Assembly (NCBI GenBank): GCA_004151065.3
Contig: NWUY0300004919.1
Location: 1 to 29,739 of the forward strand
DNA: 29,739 nt
Direction: 5' to 3'
DNA from: Larix sibirica
Taxonomy: Eukaryota; Streptophyta; Pinopsida; Pinales; Pinaceae
How positions within the stretch are numbered: position 1 is the stretch's first letter; each line of letters starts with the position of its first letter. The notes beneath the pieces are model-generated. The model was not told the origin of the DNA and did no database searches. It worked only from the letters and a program-made list of their open reading frames with translations. The translations under genes were made by a program, and so were the position numbers. Positions 19,250-29,571 of the stretch are shown here, in pieces.

Positions 19250-21390
19250 GTCCTCATCATGCAAAATCATCTATACTTAGTTTATACACATTCAAATATT
19301 TTTGAAAGGTGGACAAGAAAGGTCGGGCATTATTTCTTATTGTTCATATGACTACCAACAAAAATAATGGAACTAGGCATCAATGAATTCAGGAGACGGA
19401 TGCCTATATTAGCAAGTTAATTAGAAGCAATATTTTATGTGACAAGAATGTCATGCATGGATTATAAAAGGAAAGTGAAGAAGAAAAATAGAATATGTTT
19501 TTGAGAAAATTTGAGTTTTATAAAACGATGCTTTTTGATAGTTGTTTGTCTTGGGATGAATGAATTCTGGAGATCAAGGTAGCAAGGTATGACTGTTTCA
19601 AGCATTATATTAAATGTATTGAGCTCATATATTATCTTAAGAAGACATAGGCCTTTGCCCCCTCTTATTCTTCATAAGAGCTATAGTGCCTTTCAAGCTT
19701 GTGCTTAATAGTACACGACTTAGCGTGGTGTTATGAATGTGTAGTTCCTTGCCCCTATGATTATCCCACCCATGATTGATTGGTTTGTGTGCCTTCGTCC
19801 TTCTAGATGTTGGCGTGTCATTCCTTCGAAACAAATTTGTTTATAGCCATTCGAGCATGTAAGGTTACAATCACATCCTTGGCCTTTCTTTACATATATA
19901 TATATAAGTAATAATCATGTACATTTTGATAGTGGTAAACAATGACTCTCTCAAACAATAGGGATATGAAGGAGAGGCAGTTCACTTCTTTCACTATGAA
20001 AAAAGTGTAAATGTTCATGCAGTGAATAACTTTATGGGAATGGAATTCAATGAAAGGAGAGGGAAAAGACAATAGGTTAAGTTTGTAATTATTGGCTTTC
20101 TCAATGTTGCATGGTGATGATTCTTTCTAGTATGTTGCAATGAAAGGCGATTTTGCTATTCCTTACTTGTTGGGCCTTGTGGGTGGTGGAAAGAGATAGA
20201 TTACTTTCTTTCTCTTCCTCCCCATCCCTTTCCTCTAAAATGTAACATATTTTCCTAGATACTAAGGACAAGGCCAGATCCAGGCCTAGGATAATAAGCC
20301 CGGGACATTGAGATTTTCCAAGCCAAGGAGAGTGGGTAAAGTACTGCTCGGCTTGAAGCTTCTTCCTCTGGTAATATTTCCTCTTGCAACAATGCAATTT
20401 TTTTTTTTCATAAAATTCTCTCAGTGGATTACTAGAACTTGTTTTTTAATTTATCATTGACTGCCACCAAAGAAATTTGGCTATAAGAGTTGCTAAGATT
20501 ATCTATGCAGATCTCATAAGAATCCACTTGCTGGGTTTTGTATTTTCTTGGCTTGAAGGAAGCTATGAAGGCCTTTCCACTACTAGAATTGCGTCTACAT
20601 TAAACCATACAATGCGGGGTGGAACTTTGAAACTAGACCCAAAACAACAACCATGGTGGGGTTATCACTCAAGGTCGTCGAGCCTTGATCTGCAAGGAGA
20701 TAGGATGCGATCACAAAATGTTCATGAATTTAAGAATTTGTGAGATGAATATTTGGTCAACTGTTGGGATTTCAATCAACTGGAACATACCTCAAGCACA
20801 TCATGAGGAGACGAGTTCCATGGAACCTAATCTTGATATTTGCAACAACTAAGAAGCACTTTTTTCCTTTAGAAAAGTAGTGATTTTTTAGATTATTGTA
20901 TCTTATTTTCTATGTTAACTAAATTACTGATCGCATCACATGCCAATAGAGATGTAGAAAAATTACCTATCAATAGCCAATGCAGTATAAAACAATGGAA
21001 ACTAGAGCAAATCCACTCTTTAATGGTTTAGGGAACAAGAGATGGACATTGGATTCATGAAACAAGAGACTGAAACTAGATCTAGATCACATGTGTTTTC
21101 ATAGGCTTTTTCGCGTTGCATTCTCCAGATATATTAATAAATAAAATATAAAAAACGTATAAGAGAAAATATTTATTTAAACAAAATAAATAATGTAGTG
21201 CCATTGCAGTTGGTTTCATACATAATTTTCCTTAACAACAACTTGACGTGTTGAATTGATATATCATAAGAGACTTACTAAATATTTCGTGTCCCCTATG
21301 GGTGTCAATGCAATAAAACCGCAACATATATCATAAGAAGCCCAATTCCTCGCATGCCTCTCTTAGTTTCTCAATCTCCCTCAGGTAATG
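19250..21390. other. No supported gene
   Basis: The region includes a short TA microsatellite near 19894, a T run at 20399-20409, and open frames of up to 98 codons (minus 20101-20397; plus 20477-20743). These lack recognisable motifs, have no convincing start or splice context, and could be chance. Nothing else was identified. Confidence 0.5.
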
Positions 21391-22077
21391 ATGATAGACA
21401 TCTACAGATTAAGCTCCCTCAGGTCATGATGATGGACATCTACATATTTCCATGGAAGAAGAGCTAAATATAAGAACAATACAACCATGTTATATATAGT
21501 TTTCAAAATCCTTTATGATTGTATTGAATCCATATAGTTTATGCTTATATATTGGGTTATATGTCATTTTTGAGATCCATAAATTTTATGGATATAGTGA
21601 ATAAGTTATGATTTAAGGACTGGCATGGCTTTCGGTGATTCAAATTCTAGAATAAGCTCTATATTTACAGTCTTCTTTGACAATCACTTCTTGCACGTTT
21701 TTCTTTAATCTTAGGTGATATTTAGTCCTTTCATTTAAAGAAGATATGCCTTACTAAAATGGTTTTCGATAATTAGTGTTTTCTTTTAAAGAAGATATGT
21801 CTACTAAAATGGTTTTCAATTATCCAAGTGCTGCCATGCCACTTTGCACTCATAACATTGACACTTACAAAAGTGTACTAAACTAAAAACAATTCAGCAT
21901 TATCTTTTTCATGTGTGTTTTCATAAGCTTTTCAAATAAGATCAAGTACATTAAAGTTAAGTGAGGATGCTTTTCTATTTATATAAATGAAAGTAATTAT
22001 GATAATTTCAAAAGCATTAAAATGAAAAACAATTTAACATTATAATTTTCATGTGTATTTTCATACGCTTTTCAAAT
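21390..22077. repeat. Cluster of small tandem duplications
   Basis: CTCCCTCAGGTMATGATGAT plus RGACATCTACA is duplicated at about 21376-21446. TTTAAAGAAGATATG plus CTACTAAAATGGTTTTC is duplicated at about 21736-21826. CATGTGTRTTTTCATAMGCT plus TTTCAAAT is duplicated at about 21911-21938 and 22050-22077. Each pair is imperfect, and no coding pattern overlaps them. Confidence 0.7.
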
Positions 22078-22078
22078 N

Positions 22079-22175
22079 ACGGGTAAAGCCGGGTGTGATT
22101 TGAACTCGTGACCTCCATTTACAACTGTGACTTCATAACAACTGAACCGCCAATGAGCCACACCCGTGCGGGCTC
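22079..22175 (-). mobile_element. Truncated tRNA-derived SINE head
   Basis: Sequence from 22115 to about 22174 is almost identical to the SINE head at 14821-14879. On the minus strand it has box A TGGCTCATTGG (plus 22150-22160) and box B GTTCAAATC (plus 22097-22105), separated by a tRNA-like distance. The element is cut by a single N at 22078, so the body and poly(A) tail are missing, probably through gap collapse. The box B here fills the part lost in the copy at 14671. Confidence 0.8.
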
Positions 22176-22432
22176 ACATGCTCGATTTGTTAACATTGTT
22201 CATGGCATTCTATAATTTTGGTAATTAAAGTTTACTGTTCATATTTTTTACTTTCCTTGAAAACATGGGTTGTCTTTGTATGTTCATGCTCTTATTGTTA
22301 CTTTTTTTTTAGTGCTGCTTTGGGCGGCAGCTAGCAATTGGAGTGTCGCTCAAATCTTTATTCTTGCAGCTTCATTCTAAATTTGATTGGGAAATATGTG
22401 AAGACATTATTCCATCTATTTATCTTCTTTTG

Positions 22433-22760
22433 ATGAGTTCCTCGTATCTCATAATATAGTTATTAAACCAAATTCCAAACCTACAAAGTATAAGTTTGAT
22501 TGCCATTATATCAAAGTCAATGCCTTAGTGTATAACGGTGAAGAAGGTTATCCTTTTCGCTCAGGTCAGGTTATCGTTACCTTCTAGCTCTTTGAGGGCA
22601 AGAAATATGGGTAAGGTATTGAGGGAATAAAATATGGGAATCACCTCATCTACAACACGGAATTCCAAATCTCCAGCTTGTGCTTGTACTCAACAGATAC
22701 TGAAGATAAGTCTTTCATCTGATGGGAGAAGGTGGCAGAGTGTGATCTTAAAGCTAGAAC
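22433..22760 (+). pseudogene. Broken coding segment of unknown family
   Basis: One frame reads EFLVSHNIVIKPNSKPTKYK, then CHYIKVNALVYNGEEG, YPFRSGQVIVTF, a TAG, LFEGKKYG, a TAA, then GIEGIKYGNHLIYNTEF and CLYSTDTEDKSFI before TGA and WEKVAECDLKAR. That is about 107 codons with three stops, two of them following the Gln-to-stop pattern. The alternation of hydrophobic and charged residues and the Gly/Tyr pattern look like a beta-rich domain. I do not recognise it. A helical segment in another frame just upstream (KFDWEICEDIIPS, about 22385-22425) may belong to it. Confidence 0.45.
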
Positions 22761-22859
22761 GAGATTAATGCATGAAATAACTGATATTAATGATAGGCAA
22801 TAATCTTCAATGCATGAAATAATTGTTACATCTGTCAATTCCAATGTAATCAATGTTTT

Positions 22860-23264
22860 TTTCAAATGCATATGAAAGGGGCCATAACCATGATATCAAT
22901 GCTTGACTAAAGGATGTTGGCGAGCTGTAAAATCAATGTAACGTTGGTTTCCACGATGAGAAACCAACTACGAGATCAAGATCAGCTACAAGTCTAAAAG
23001 TAGCATTAATTTAGCCAACATCCCTACCAAGCTTAGCTTAACAATTAAAATAACCTATTGATCAAGAGTGATAACAAGTTCCTGTTGTTTGTGATAGGGA
23101 TTATGACCTTAGTAATATATACTATTTGTTATAGGGATTATGACCTTAGTAATATATACCTTAAATATCTTTACCTTTGTGGTAAGTGAGAACTAACCCT
23201 TTTATATATCCATATAGAAAGCATCCATCATTAGTAGTTGTAGCACTTGCAAAACCAAAAACAT
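22860..23264. repeat. 37-bp tandem duplication in otherwise featureless sequence
   Basis: TTTGTKATAGGGATTATGAC plus CTTAGTAATATATACTA starts at 23089 and again at 23126, with one difference. The surrounding sequence shows no supported gene. Confidence 0.75.
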
Positions 23265-23644
23265 TCATATCCAATATAATAAACATATGCAGCAAAGCAA
23301 GCAGCACCAGTTTTAGTAGCTATTTATCTTGTTGGACCAACATCCTCACCAGTTACAAACCCCATTGAAGCAGCCTTATAATCTATATGGGTCGCAGATT
23401 CAATTGCATTTATCCGGTTGTTTTTTATCCAGGTAAAGCACCAGAAGCATCAACANATCATATCCAGTATAATAAACATATGCAGCAAAGCAAGCAACAC
23501 CAGTTTTAGTAGCTATTTATCTTGTTGGACCAGCATCCTCACCAGTTACAAACCCCATTGAAGCAGCCTTATAATCTATACGGGTATCAGATTTAGTTGC
23601 ATTTATCCGGTTGCTTTTTATCCAGGTAAAGCACCAGAAGCATT
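23265..23644. repeat. 193-bp direct tandem duplication with an N at the junction
   Basis: The block starting TCATATCCARTATAATAAAC at 23265 recurs at 23458 and both end near CCAGAAGCAT. They differ at scattered positions (AGCAGCACC against AGCAACACC; ACCAACATCC against ACCAGCATCC). On the minus strand one frame reads DYKAASMGFVTGEDAGP and TGVACFAAYVYY, which looks coding. The unresolved base at 23456 sits exactly between the copies, so part of the duplication may be an assembly artefact, although the point differences suggest real divergence or two alleles. Confidence 0.8.
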
Positions 23645-23688
23645 AGTAGAAGCAACTTAAGTGGACCAAACAATTTATTAAGTTTATC

Positions 23689-23928
23689 TCGCCCCGGTTC
23701 CGGTTGAAGTTGATTGAAGTTGATCCTGGGCCGCTACCTCACGAACATCGTCATCAATATAATCATTCCTTCCAAATAAATAGCTTGTGCCAGCACCTTA
23801 TCACTTAGTTTCGGTTGATCACGAGATCGAGTTTCCCGAGCAAAAGTAGTAACATCGATCATATAAAGGCAGCAAAAGAAAAGCATTGCTAAAAAATGGC
23901 AATGTGTGAATGTAATAGAACACACCAA
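23689..23928 (-). pseudogene. Small secreted-protein-like reading frame, frameshifted
   Basis: On the minus strand an ATG at 23928 starts a frame with a hydrophobic stretch (CHFLAMLFFCCLYMI, residues about 10-24), like a signal peptide, then RETRSRDQPKLSDKVLAQA. It ends at 23734, but a one-base shift near 23755 leads into a hydrophilic, protein-like frame, NDYIDDDVREVAAQ, ending at GTGAR and a TAA near 23690. The 193-bp repeat with coding character lies next downstream on the same strand and might be a further part. I do not recognise the family. It may be a decayed host gene rather than a transposon gene. Confidence 0.35.
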
Positions 23929-23949
23929 AAGAAGAAATTTGCGACGAAA

Positions 23950-24412
23950 TGGCGACCCTTCATTTTCTAATACTGTATGTTTCTTTTACGACCATTGAGC
24001 TATCTAGTACATGAATTCCTGAGTCTCTTAGAGAGGTAGATTAGAATTTTGTGTTTATTTTCAACATCCGGAGCTTAATTTTTCCTTTGGGTTCAGTTAG
24101 GTTCTTGGAGTTGTTATAAAATATATTCCATTCATATCCAAAACCAAGCCAGCAATGACCATTTCGATTGGAAAAAGATGATAGATATCCCTCCTTATTA
24201 AACTTCTACTCTTTGATGAAAAATATGATATGAAAAATACTGAGGACTTCTACTCAGGAATTCATCTATATGAAAAATACTCAGGAATTCATCTGAAAAA
24301 TACTCAGGACTTCTACTCAAGAATTCATCCATATGGTATATCATACTATATACTCCAAAATACTGTATGGTCGTAATAGAAACATACAGTATTAGAAAAT
24401 GAATGTGCCATT
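23950..24412. mobile_element. Fold-back (MITE-like) element with 34-bp inverted arms
   Basis: Positions 23962-23995 and 24367-24400 are reverse complements with one mismatch (core TAATACTGTATGTTTC). Outside the core, weaker pairing extends to AAATGGC (23947-23953) and GCCATTT. Inside, ATGAATTCCTGAGT at about 24011 pairs with several ACTCAGGAATTCAT copies at 24250-24300, which themselves form a small tandem array with GAAAAATACTCAGGA. No coding capacity is present, and the total of ~460 bp fits a non-autonomous fold-back element. No clear target-site duplication was found. Confidence 0.65.
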
Positions 24413-24539
24413 TTCTCCAAGAGACTCGAGACTTTATGTGACTTATATAAACAACATTGGCAGGGTTTTGATGCAGACGATTGTATCATTGATCATGTTC
24501 TCATGTTAAGAAAAACACAGCAATTGACATGAAATGAAC

Positions 24540-24900
24540 TAACATCTTCAAAGTATTGGAGAACCTTAAAATTGTCTAGAAGAAAGCATCAGAGTTCAAG
24601 AGTAGGAAGGTCATCACCACCATGAATTAAAATTCAAATAAGCTGGTAGACTTAGTAGCGGACCATCTGGCCCTCTATCACTCAACTTCGAACTCTAAAA
24701 ATTTGAAATCTCAGTTTGGGAATAATGTTGTTCAATGGATGGCCTCCCTGACCACAAAGAAATGACAGGCTACTTTGACAATGGTAGACGAATTGTGGCT
24801 CACTACTCTGCTACAAATGCACGTCGGCCTCCAAATTGACGATTTCACTAATATAAAACATGGCTTATCACTTGTTATAAGTAGATACGTAATCAAATAG
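24540..24900 (+). pseudogene. Broken coding segment of unknown family
   Basis: One frame holds NIFKVLENLKIV, a TAG, KKASEFKSRKVITTMN, a TAA, NSNKLVDLVADHLALYHS, KSQFGNNVVQWMASLTTKK, a TGA, QATLTMVDELWLTTLL and FTNIKHGLSLVISRYVIK before TAG. That is about 115 codons interrupted three times. The long amphipathic helical pattern argues for former coding. The minus-strand open frame across the same bases is a shadow. No family is recognised. Confidence 0.4.
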
Positions 24901-24959
24901 TGTAACATATTACCAACATGAACAAAAGTATGAAGCACCAAGAACAATAGCCACACAAG

Positions 24960-25587
24960 CAAAAAAATATCCTCATTGATGCTCCAAATCCTCAGAAGAT
25001 GGCTAGACTCTGCAGAAAGCTCGAATATCTCTAGTTAGGTTGCCATGTTCTCTGAATTATTGCTTCCTTTTTCTTTTGTTGAGAGTTTCCTGCTTTTGCT
25101 GAGTTTTTAACTATTGCTTCCTTTTTTTGAGAGAGTTTCCATATATTCTGTTTGTATTTTTTTATGATTTTTTGTATAATACTTTTATATCACAAGTTGT
25201 GTTTTTGTCCTCTGTTAATTGGGTTATACAGTATTTGCATTTTCTTGTTTAGTTTTGGCAGGGACTAGAAGCTGAGCTTCCATCTACCTTGTTTTCAATT
25301 GTATCTATCTCACTTCAATTAGACCTCTAAATCTCAATATAGGCCCTTTTTAGTGAACCTTATATGTAGGTTTCAAAAATTAACAAAAACACTAGTTTGC
25401 ATGGACTTTCACTTTGAGTCACATTCCTCTACTACTAAAATTTCATCCCGATATAATGTGATCTATCATTTTTTTCACCCTTCAAATCTTACTCAATTTG
25501 GAATTCCCTTATCAAAGTTATAAATAAATGTCTACATTGTGTTGTTGGAAAGTGCCCAAATGAAGAATCCTCTACTCTTATACCAAA
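24960..25587. other. T-rich stretch, no gene; internal region of the minus-strand LTR element
   Basis: An imperfect repeat of ATTGCTTCCTTTTT...GAGAGTTTCC occurs at about 25060 and 25113. On the minus strand this region would be the 5' untranslated leader of the element whose LTR ends at 25588. No gag or pol frame was seen in it. Confidence 0.4.
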
Positions 25588-25903
25588 TGTTATGCACTAA
25601 CTACATAAAATAACACAATAAGCCTACATAATTATAATGTACACCAAATATAATAATGACTAATAGCACTCAAATTGATAATAATGACATGTTATAAAAT
25701 AATTCCTTATACAATCGAAGAATAACTATCAAATAATCCAAGTCCATCCATATATCCTAATCATAAGAGCATGCATGCAATGACGACTATGTTGACCTCT
25801 ATATATACATATTCTCACTCACTGCCCATGTGGACACACTATTAGGTCAACCCCTATTACATATACATTTAACCCCATATATATTCCCACGAGGTTCATA
25901 ACA
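25588..25903 (-). repeat. Candidate LTR (316 bp) with primer-binding-site-like sequence
   Basis: On the minus strand the segment begins TGTTATG (plus 25903 downward) and ends CATAACA (plus 25594-25588), a perfect 7-bp TG...CA inverted terminal pair. Directly after the end is TTTGGTATAAGAG, close to the initiator-Met primer-binding site TGGTATCAGAGC used by many plant Ty1/copia elements. A TATA-like TATATATAG lies inside (plus about 25800). The internal region would lie at lower coordinates. I found no second LTR, so the element is truncated or its partner LTR is lost. Confidence 0.55.
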
Positions 25904-26990
25904 TGAACTATCTCCTCATGTTATGTTCCTTCTAGTTTTCGAAATTAGTTTATTTATATTCTACACCACTATCAAAATTTATGTTAACTAAAGTGCAAGT
26001 GCCCATGAGAAAGCAACAACTACTCTATATTAGATTTAAGACTCTGACATAAATGTCTTTCCATGCTATGACAATGTCTTGAAGCTAAGAAGCTACAAGT
26101 GAGGGGTATCTATTCCACCAAAGTTGCCTAATATTTTCACCTTTACCACCTATTTTTGCAAGCATATGTGCACATAAGCACAAGCATGAGTGTGCCATTA
26201 GAGAGACTTTAATCCTGGAGGTGATAGAAACACCTTACTTTCATCGATCCGCATGGAGGAGTTCACCAGAGAAATGTCTAGCCTAAAATACTTGTGAAAG
26301 AACATGCATGTGCATGATAGTGGTAGTTATGATGCATTATGAGCATGCTAGGTTGAATTGTGTCAAGGATATGCATAAACCTAATATTGTGTTAAAGCAC
26401 AAGAGTTTAAATCACTTGTTAGAACATAAGTTATGTGTAGATGTATGTAGGGCACACATGATTCAATGGAGTTTTGCATTCCCAAATGACGGTACACACA
26501 GAATGTGTAGTGGCACATGTGCATTAACAATGGTGGACGTGTCACCAAGTCTATTACAAAGAATCTTAACTGACCTGCCAACTATTACATCTTCTCTTTG
26601 TCTCCTCATCTTCCCAACACATGAACACCATTATAATTAATCAAGATATGAATATACATGACATTAACTATTGTAACTCTTTGTATTCTCTTGGGTATAA
26701 AATATCATTTATGCACCTCCCTTTGAATGTAATTGTGTTAGTGGCAAATGGTAGATGGTAGTGTTGTTGGGTTGTTAACTTTATGAGGTCCATATCTCCA
26801 TTGTGAATACATTTATGTTGATAGAATTTCATAGTTGATATTTTCCCCACATCTCTTCCTTTTTCCAGGTAATATATCCCAAGGAAATCTCCTTGGCACT
26901 TCTCCTCACTTTGAGGATGTTGCTAAGGGTAAACCTTATGTTCTTCAGGGTATGAGGCTAGGTCAACAATCGAATTACTAAGATCAAACA
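25904..26990. other. No supported gene
   Basis: The longest open frame (plus 26308-26640, 110 codons, rich in His, Cys and Met) shows no domain and overlaps comparable frames on the other strand. I see no element boundary here. Confidence 0.5.
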
Positions 26991-26994
26991 TGTC

Positions 26995-27064
26995 ACAAGT
27001 GTGATTTGAACCCGAGTGGGGAGGGTAACAACTTTTCTTCACAACCACTTGAGCTACACCAAAT
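26995..27064 (-). mobile_element. tRNA-like SINE head, second family
   Basis: On the minus strand GGTGTAGCTCAAGTGG contains box A TAGCTCAAGTGG (plus 27045-27056), and box B GTTCAAATC is at plus 27003-27011. Spacing and order match a tRNA-derived polymerase III promoter. The sequence differs from the SINE at 14671 and 22079 outside the boxes. No poly(A) tail or target-site duplication was found, so it could be a truncated SINE or a decayed tRNA gene; a cloverleaf is not obvious. Confidence 0.6.
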
Positions 27065-27329
27065 TGATAGTTTTCCACATCTTTGTGTAGATCATGCTTC
27101 TTGTTTTTGTTTGTTTGAATGGATTTATACTTTCTTTCTTCCATAGTCTATTTTTTTTGTATATATAGATAGATATTCACATATTTTTCATTGTTGATAC
27201 ATTAATTTCACATGAATGGACTATCCTAGAGCAATATTGTATTATAGCATTTGTTTTGAAACTAGTTGTTGATTATTACATATTTTATGGTAAAGACTCG
27301 CTCTTAGGAAACAAAGAAATGGAATATGC

Positions 27330-28075
27330 ACAAAGTCACCTCTAATTGCTTAAATCCAAATTTGCTAGCCTTAATACAAAAGTCAATTCCATGGACAATC
27401 AACTAATAAATATTGTCCACTTGTTGATGAATTTGACATCCTTTGTAATAATCTTGCATACTACCCATTGGGGGACAACCCTCGTAGTGTATTTGGATAC
27501 TTCTAAAGTAAGTTCATCACACAAATTGGGTTCCTCTCAAAGTGGAAACCAAGGTGAATATTTACCCTTATGATTGTCAAACAGATACCCTACAACTTGG
27601 GATTGCCTCAAACAATTAAACTAAGTTTCCTTTGAAAAATTGTGCATGTGGAGAAGCTTTGTTTTGGTGGAAAAATTTATATGGGTCTAGAAAATCCCTT
27701 AGTGCCACACAAGCCCTACCCGCATGCATAACTTGTTTCTATATTTCCTTCATGGCCAAAAAGTCCCCCCTCCACACCTGCCACCCCTTTTGACGTTTTC
27801 ATTATTGAAGATGTTTTCAAAAGTTTAAGTTAGCATAAGCTAGAACAATTGGAGGAAGCATAATAATATCGTTGGTGCAAACACTAGTAAAACAAAGAAT
27901 ATTGTTGCTAAAGATGGTGTGCAAAAGAATCCATTTAGTGGGACTACACAGTGGAAGATAGAGTTCAAGTCAATAAAAGAAGGACAAAGGATGTCAAAGA
28001 TTAAAAAAAGGATATTATGTTATGCAATTATTGTAAGTGCAGAGGGCATTCAAAGGATTAATGTTGGAGGTGTTG
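27330..28075 (+). pseudogene. Retrotransposon gag relic with CCHC zinc knuckle
   Basis: The early part (27346-27430) has a helical segment, SKFASLNTKVNSMDNQLINI. Near 27650 a frame reads ALFWWKNLYGSRKSL, reminiscent of the W-W-x-x-L region of plant gag proteins. At 28025-28063 the frame CNYCKCRGHSKD, stop, CW fits the zinc-knuckle pattern C-x2-C-x4-H-x4-C, with the last spacer residue now TAA. Frames shift several times between these parts. No protease or reverse transcriptase follows before the sequence loses coding character. The zinc knuckle is the firm evidence; the lineage is not determined. Confidence 0.6.
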
Positions 28076-28790
28076 GGCCATGGAATTGACATCTTTTGCT
28101 ATTATGTTCCTTCACTTTTAAACCATGCATACTTACCAATGAACCTATTTTTAATCCTTTTTAATTCCTATTTGCGGGATTTTGGTTTAAAGTGGTTTTC
28201 ATTACATTTCTTAGTATTTCATTGAGTTTTGATTAAAGTTTGGAAGAATTGGCATATTTTGTGCTTGGTTATGAACAATGAATTAATGCGAGAACTATTT
28301 TAGATCCATGTTTTGCAGATGCGGAAGTCGAACATCAACTATGAAGTCACCATGGAAATGATGTCAAAGAGGAACTATGGGTTAATTTGTAAATGATGAA
28401 TTTTTATATTCATTATTCTACATGTTTCTCATTTTNGGCTCTCCATTACTGTGTTTTAAATGAACTTTAATATATTGTTCTAAGTTACTGTAATTGTCTG
28501 GGAATAAATTCCATGGTTCCATGACCTCTGAAGTTCTATATTGAAAGTGATTCTCGTATGATTCAGTTATATTTTTGTTTTCTTCCAGTTTTAAATGGTG
28601 GAAATAAATCGTGGTATTCGGATCTCACAATGAACTAACCTTTGGGTCTGAGGAGGACGAAATTCAGGGTCTAAAAACTTTAGTGGTTGAACGTTTCCAA
28701 TGTTATCCCTAGCTATCAAAGTCTCGACACTCCATTCCTTTGGAATCTATTTCATTAGATGCCCTCTCCCATTCATTTCCTCGGAATGCA
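28076..28790. other. No supported gene; single N at 28436
   Basis: The sequence is AT-rich without a coding pattern. An unresolved base at 28436 marks another assembly join. Confidence 0.5.
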
Positions 28791-28798
28791 ACTCGGCC

Positions 28799-28807
28799 AA
28801 ACCCTAG
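28799..28807. promoter_or_regulatory. Telobox-like AAACCCTAG
   Basis: AAACCCTAG occurs here and again at 29428-29436. In plants this element is found near promoters of growth-related genes, but no adjacent gene is identifiable in the window. Chance occurrence is possible. Confidence 0.25.
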
Positions 28808-29155
28808 GTTAGAGATAAAACTTGAAAGATCTGTTTCAACAAATCTTTTGTTCAGTAATGTAGATTTCTGTAGCATAAAAAAAATGGATTGATATGAGAG
28901 GGACTCGTCGAGCCCAACGATTAAGATATAAGTGCTTAAACATATATTCAAAGATTTTACACGTTTCAAATTGACAGAGGTTTAAATATCTCGCCAGTCT
29001 GCGATATCGCCCTTCCTTACAATTATATAAAAAAAATACAATGAATGTAAAAATACGATATAAGCTTGCTAGCTTCAGCTGCAATGCTGCAACAGAAAAA
29101 TAACTACGAGAAACCGTGGCAACATGCAACTAACACTACAGTAATTATATGCGTA

Positions 29156-29400
29156 AAATAGACTATACCTAATCACCAGAATTCGTAATAACACAATATC
29201 AATAGGGTAATTTATAAATATAAATAAACTACACCCAACTACCAGAATTCGTAATAAAACGCAATAACCGTAGGGTAGTCTATAAATATAAATAGGCTAT
29301 TCCCATCGCAAGAATTTGTATCAAGACGCAATTAAAGTAAGGTAATTTATGAATATCAACGGACTATAACCATTCGCAGCCAACCAGAAATTTCGAGAAC
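29156..29400. repeat. 66-68-bp tandem repeat, about 3.5 units
   Basis: Units start at 29156, 29222, 29290 and about 29356. Each has AAATARRCTAyxCC, CCAGAATTCGTAATA or a variant, an ACRCAATA block and GGTAATTTATAAATAT. Divergence increases towards the right, where only part of the fourth unit remains. Confidence 0.85.
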
Positions 29401-29571
29401 AAAGTTATATGGATACATACAGGGGTCAAACCCTAGTTCGAATTACAAATAAATAAAAAAATCAATACGTCTGTGATTCAACTGTGAGGGTAATTTATAA
29501 ACTTCATCCATCACTTTTTATTTTTTTGCTAATTCCTGGGTACAAACGCAGATGGAATTTACCCGTCTTAA

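Noticed and set aside
20101-20397. 98-codon minus-strand open frame
   Set aside because: No motif, odd composition and no supporting context; not distinguishable from chance.
26308-26640. 110-codon open frame on the plus strand
   Set aside because: No domain, no neighbouring gene structure, overlapping open frames of similar quality on the other strand; likely chance.
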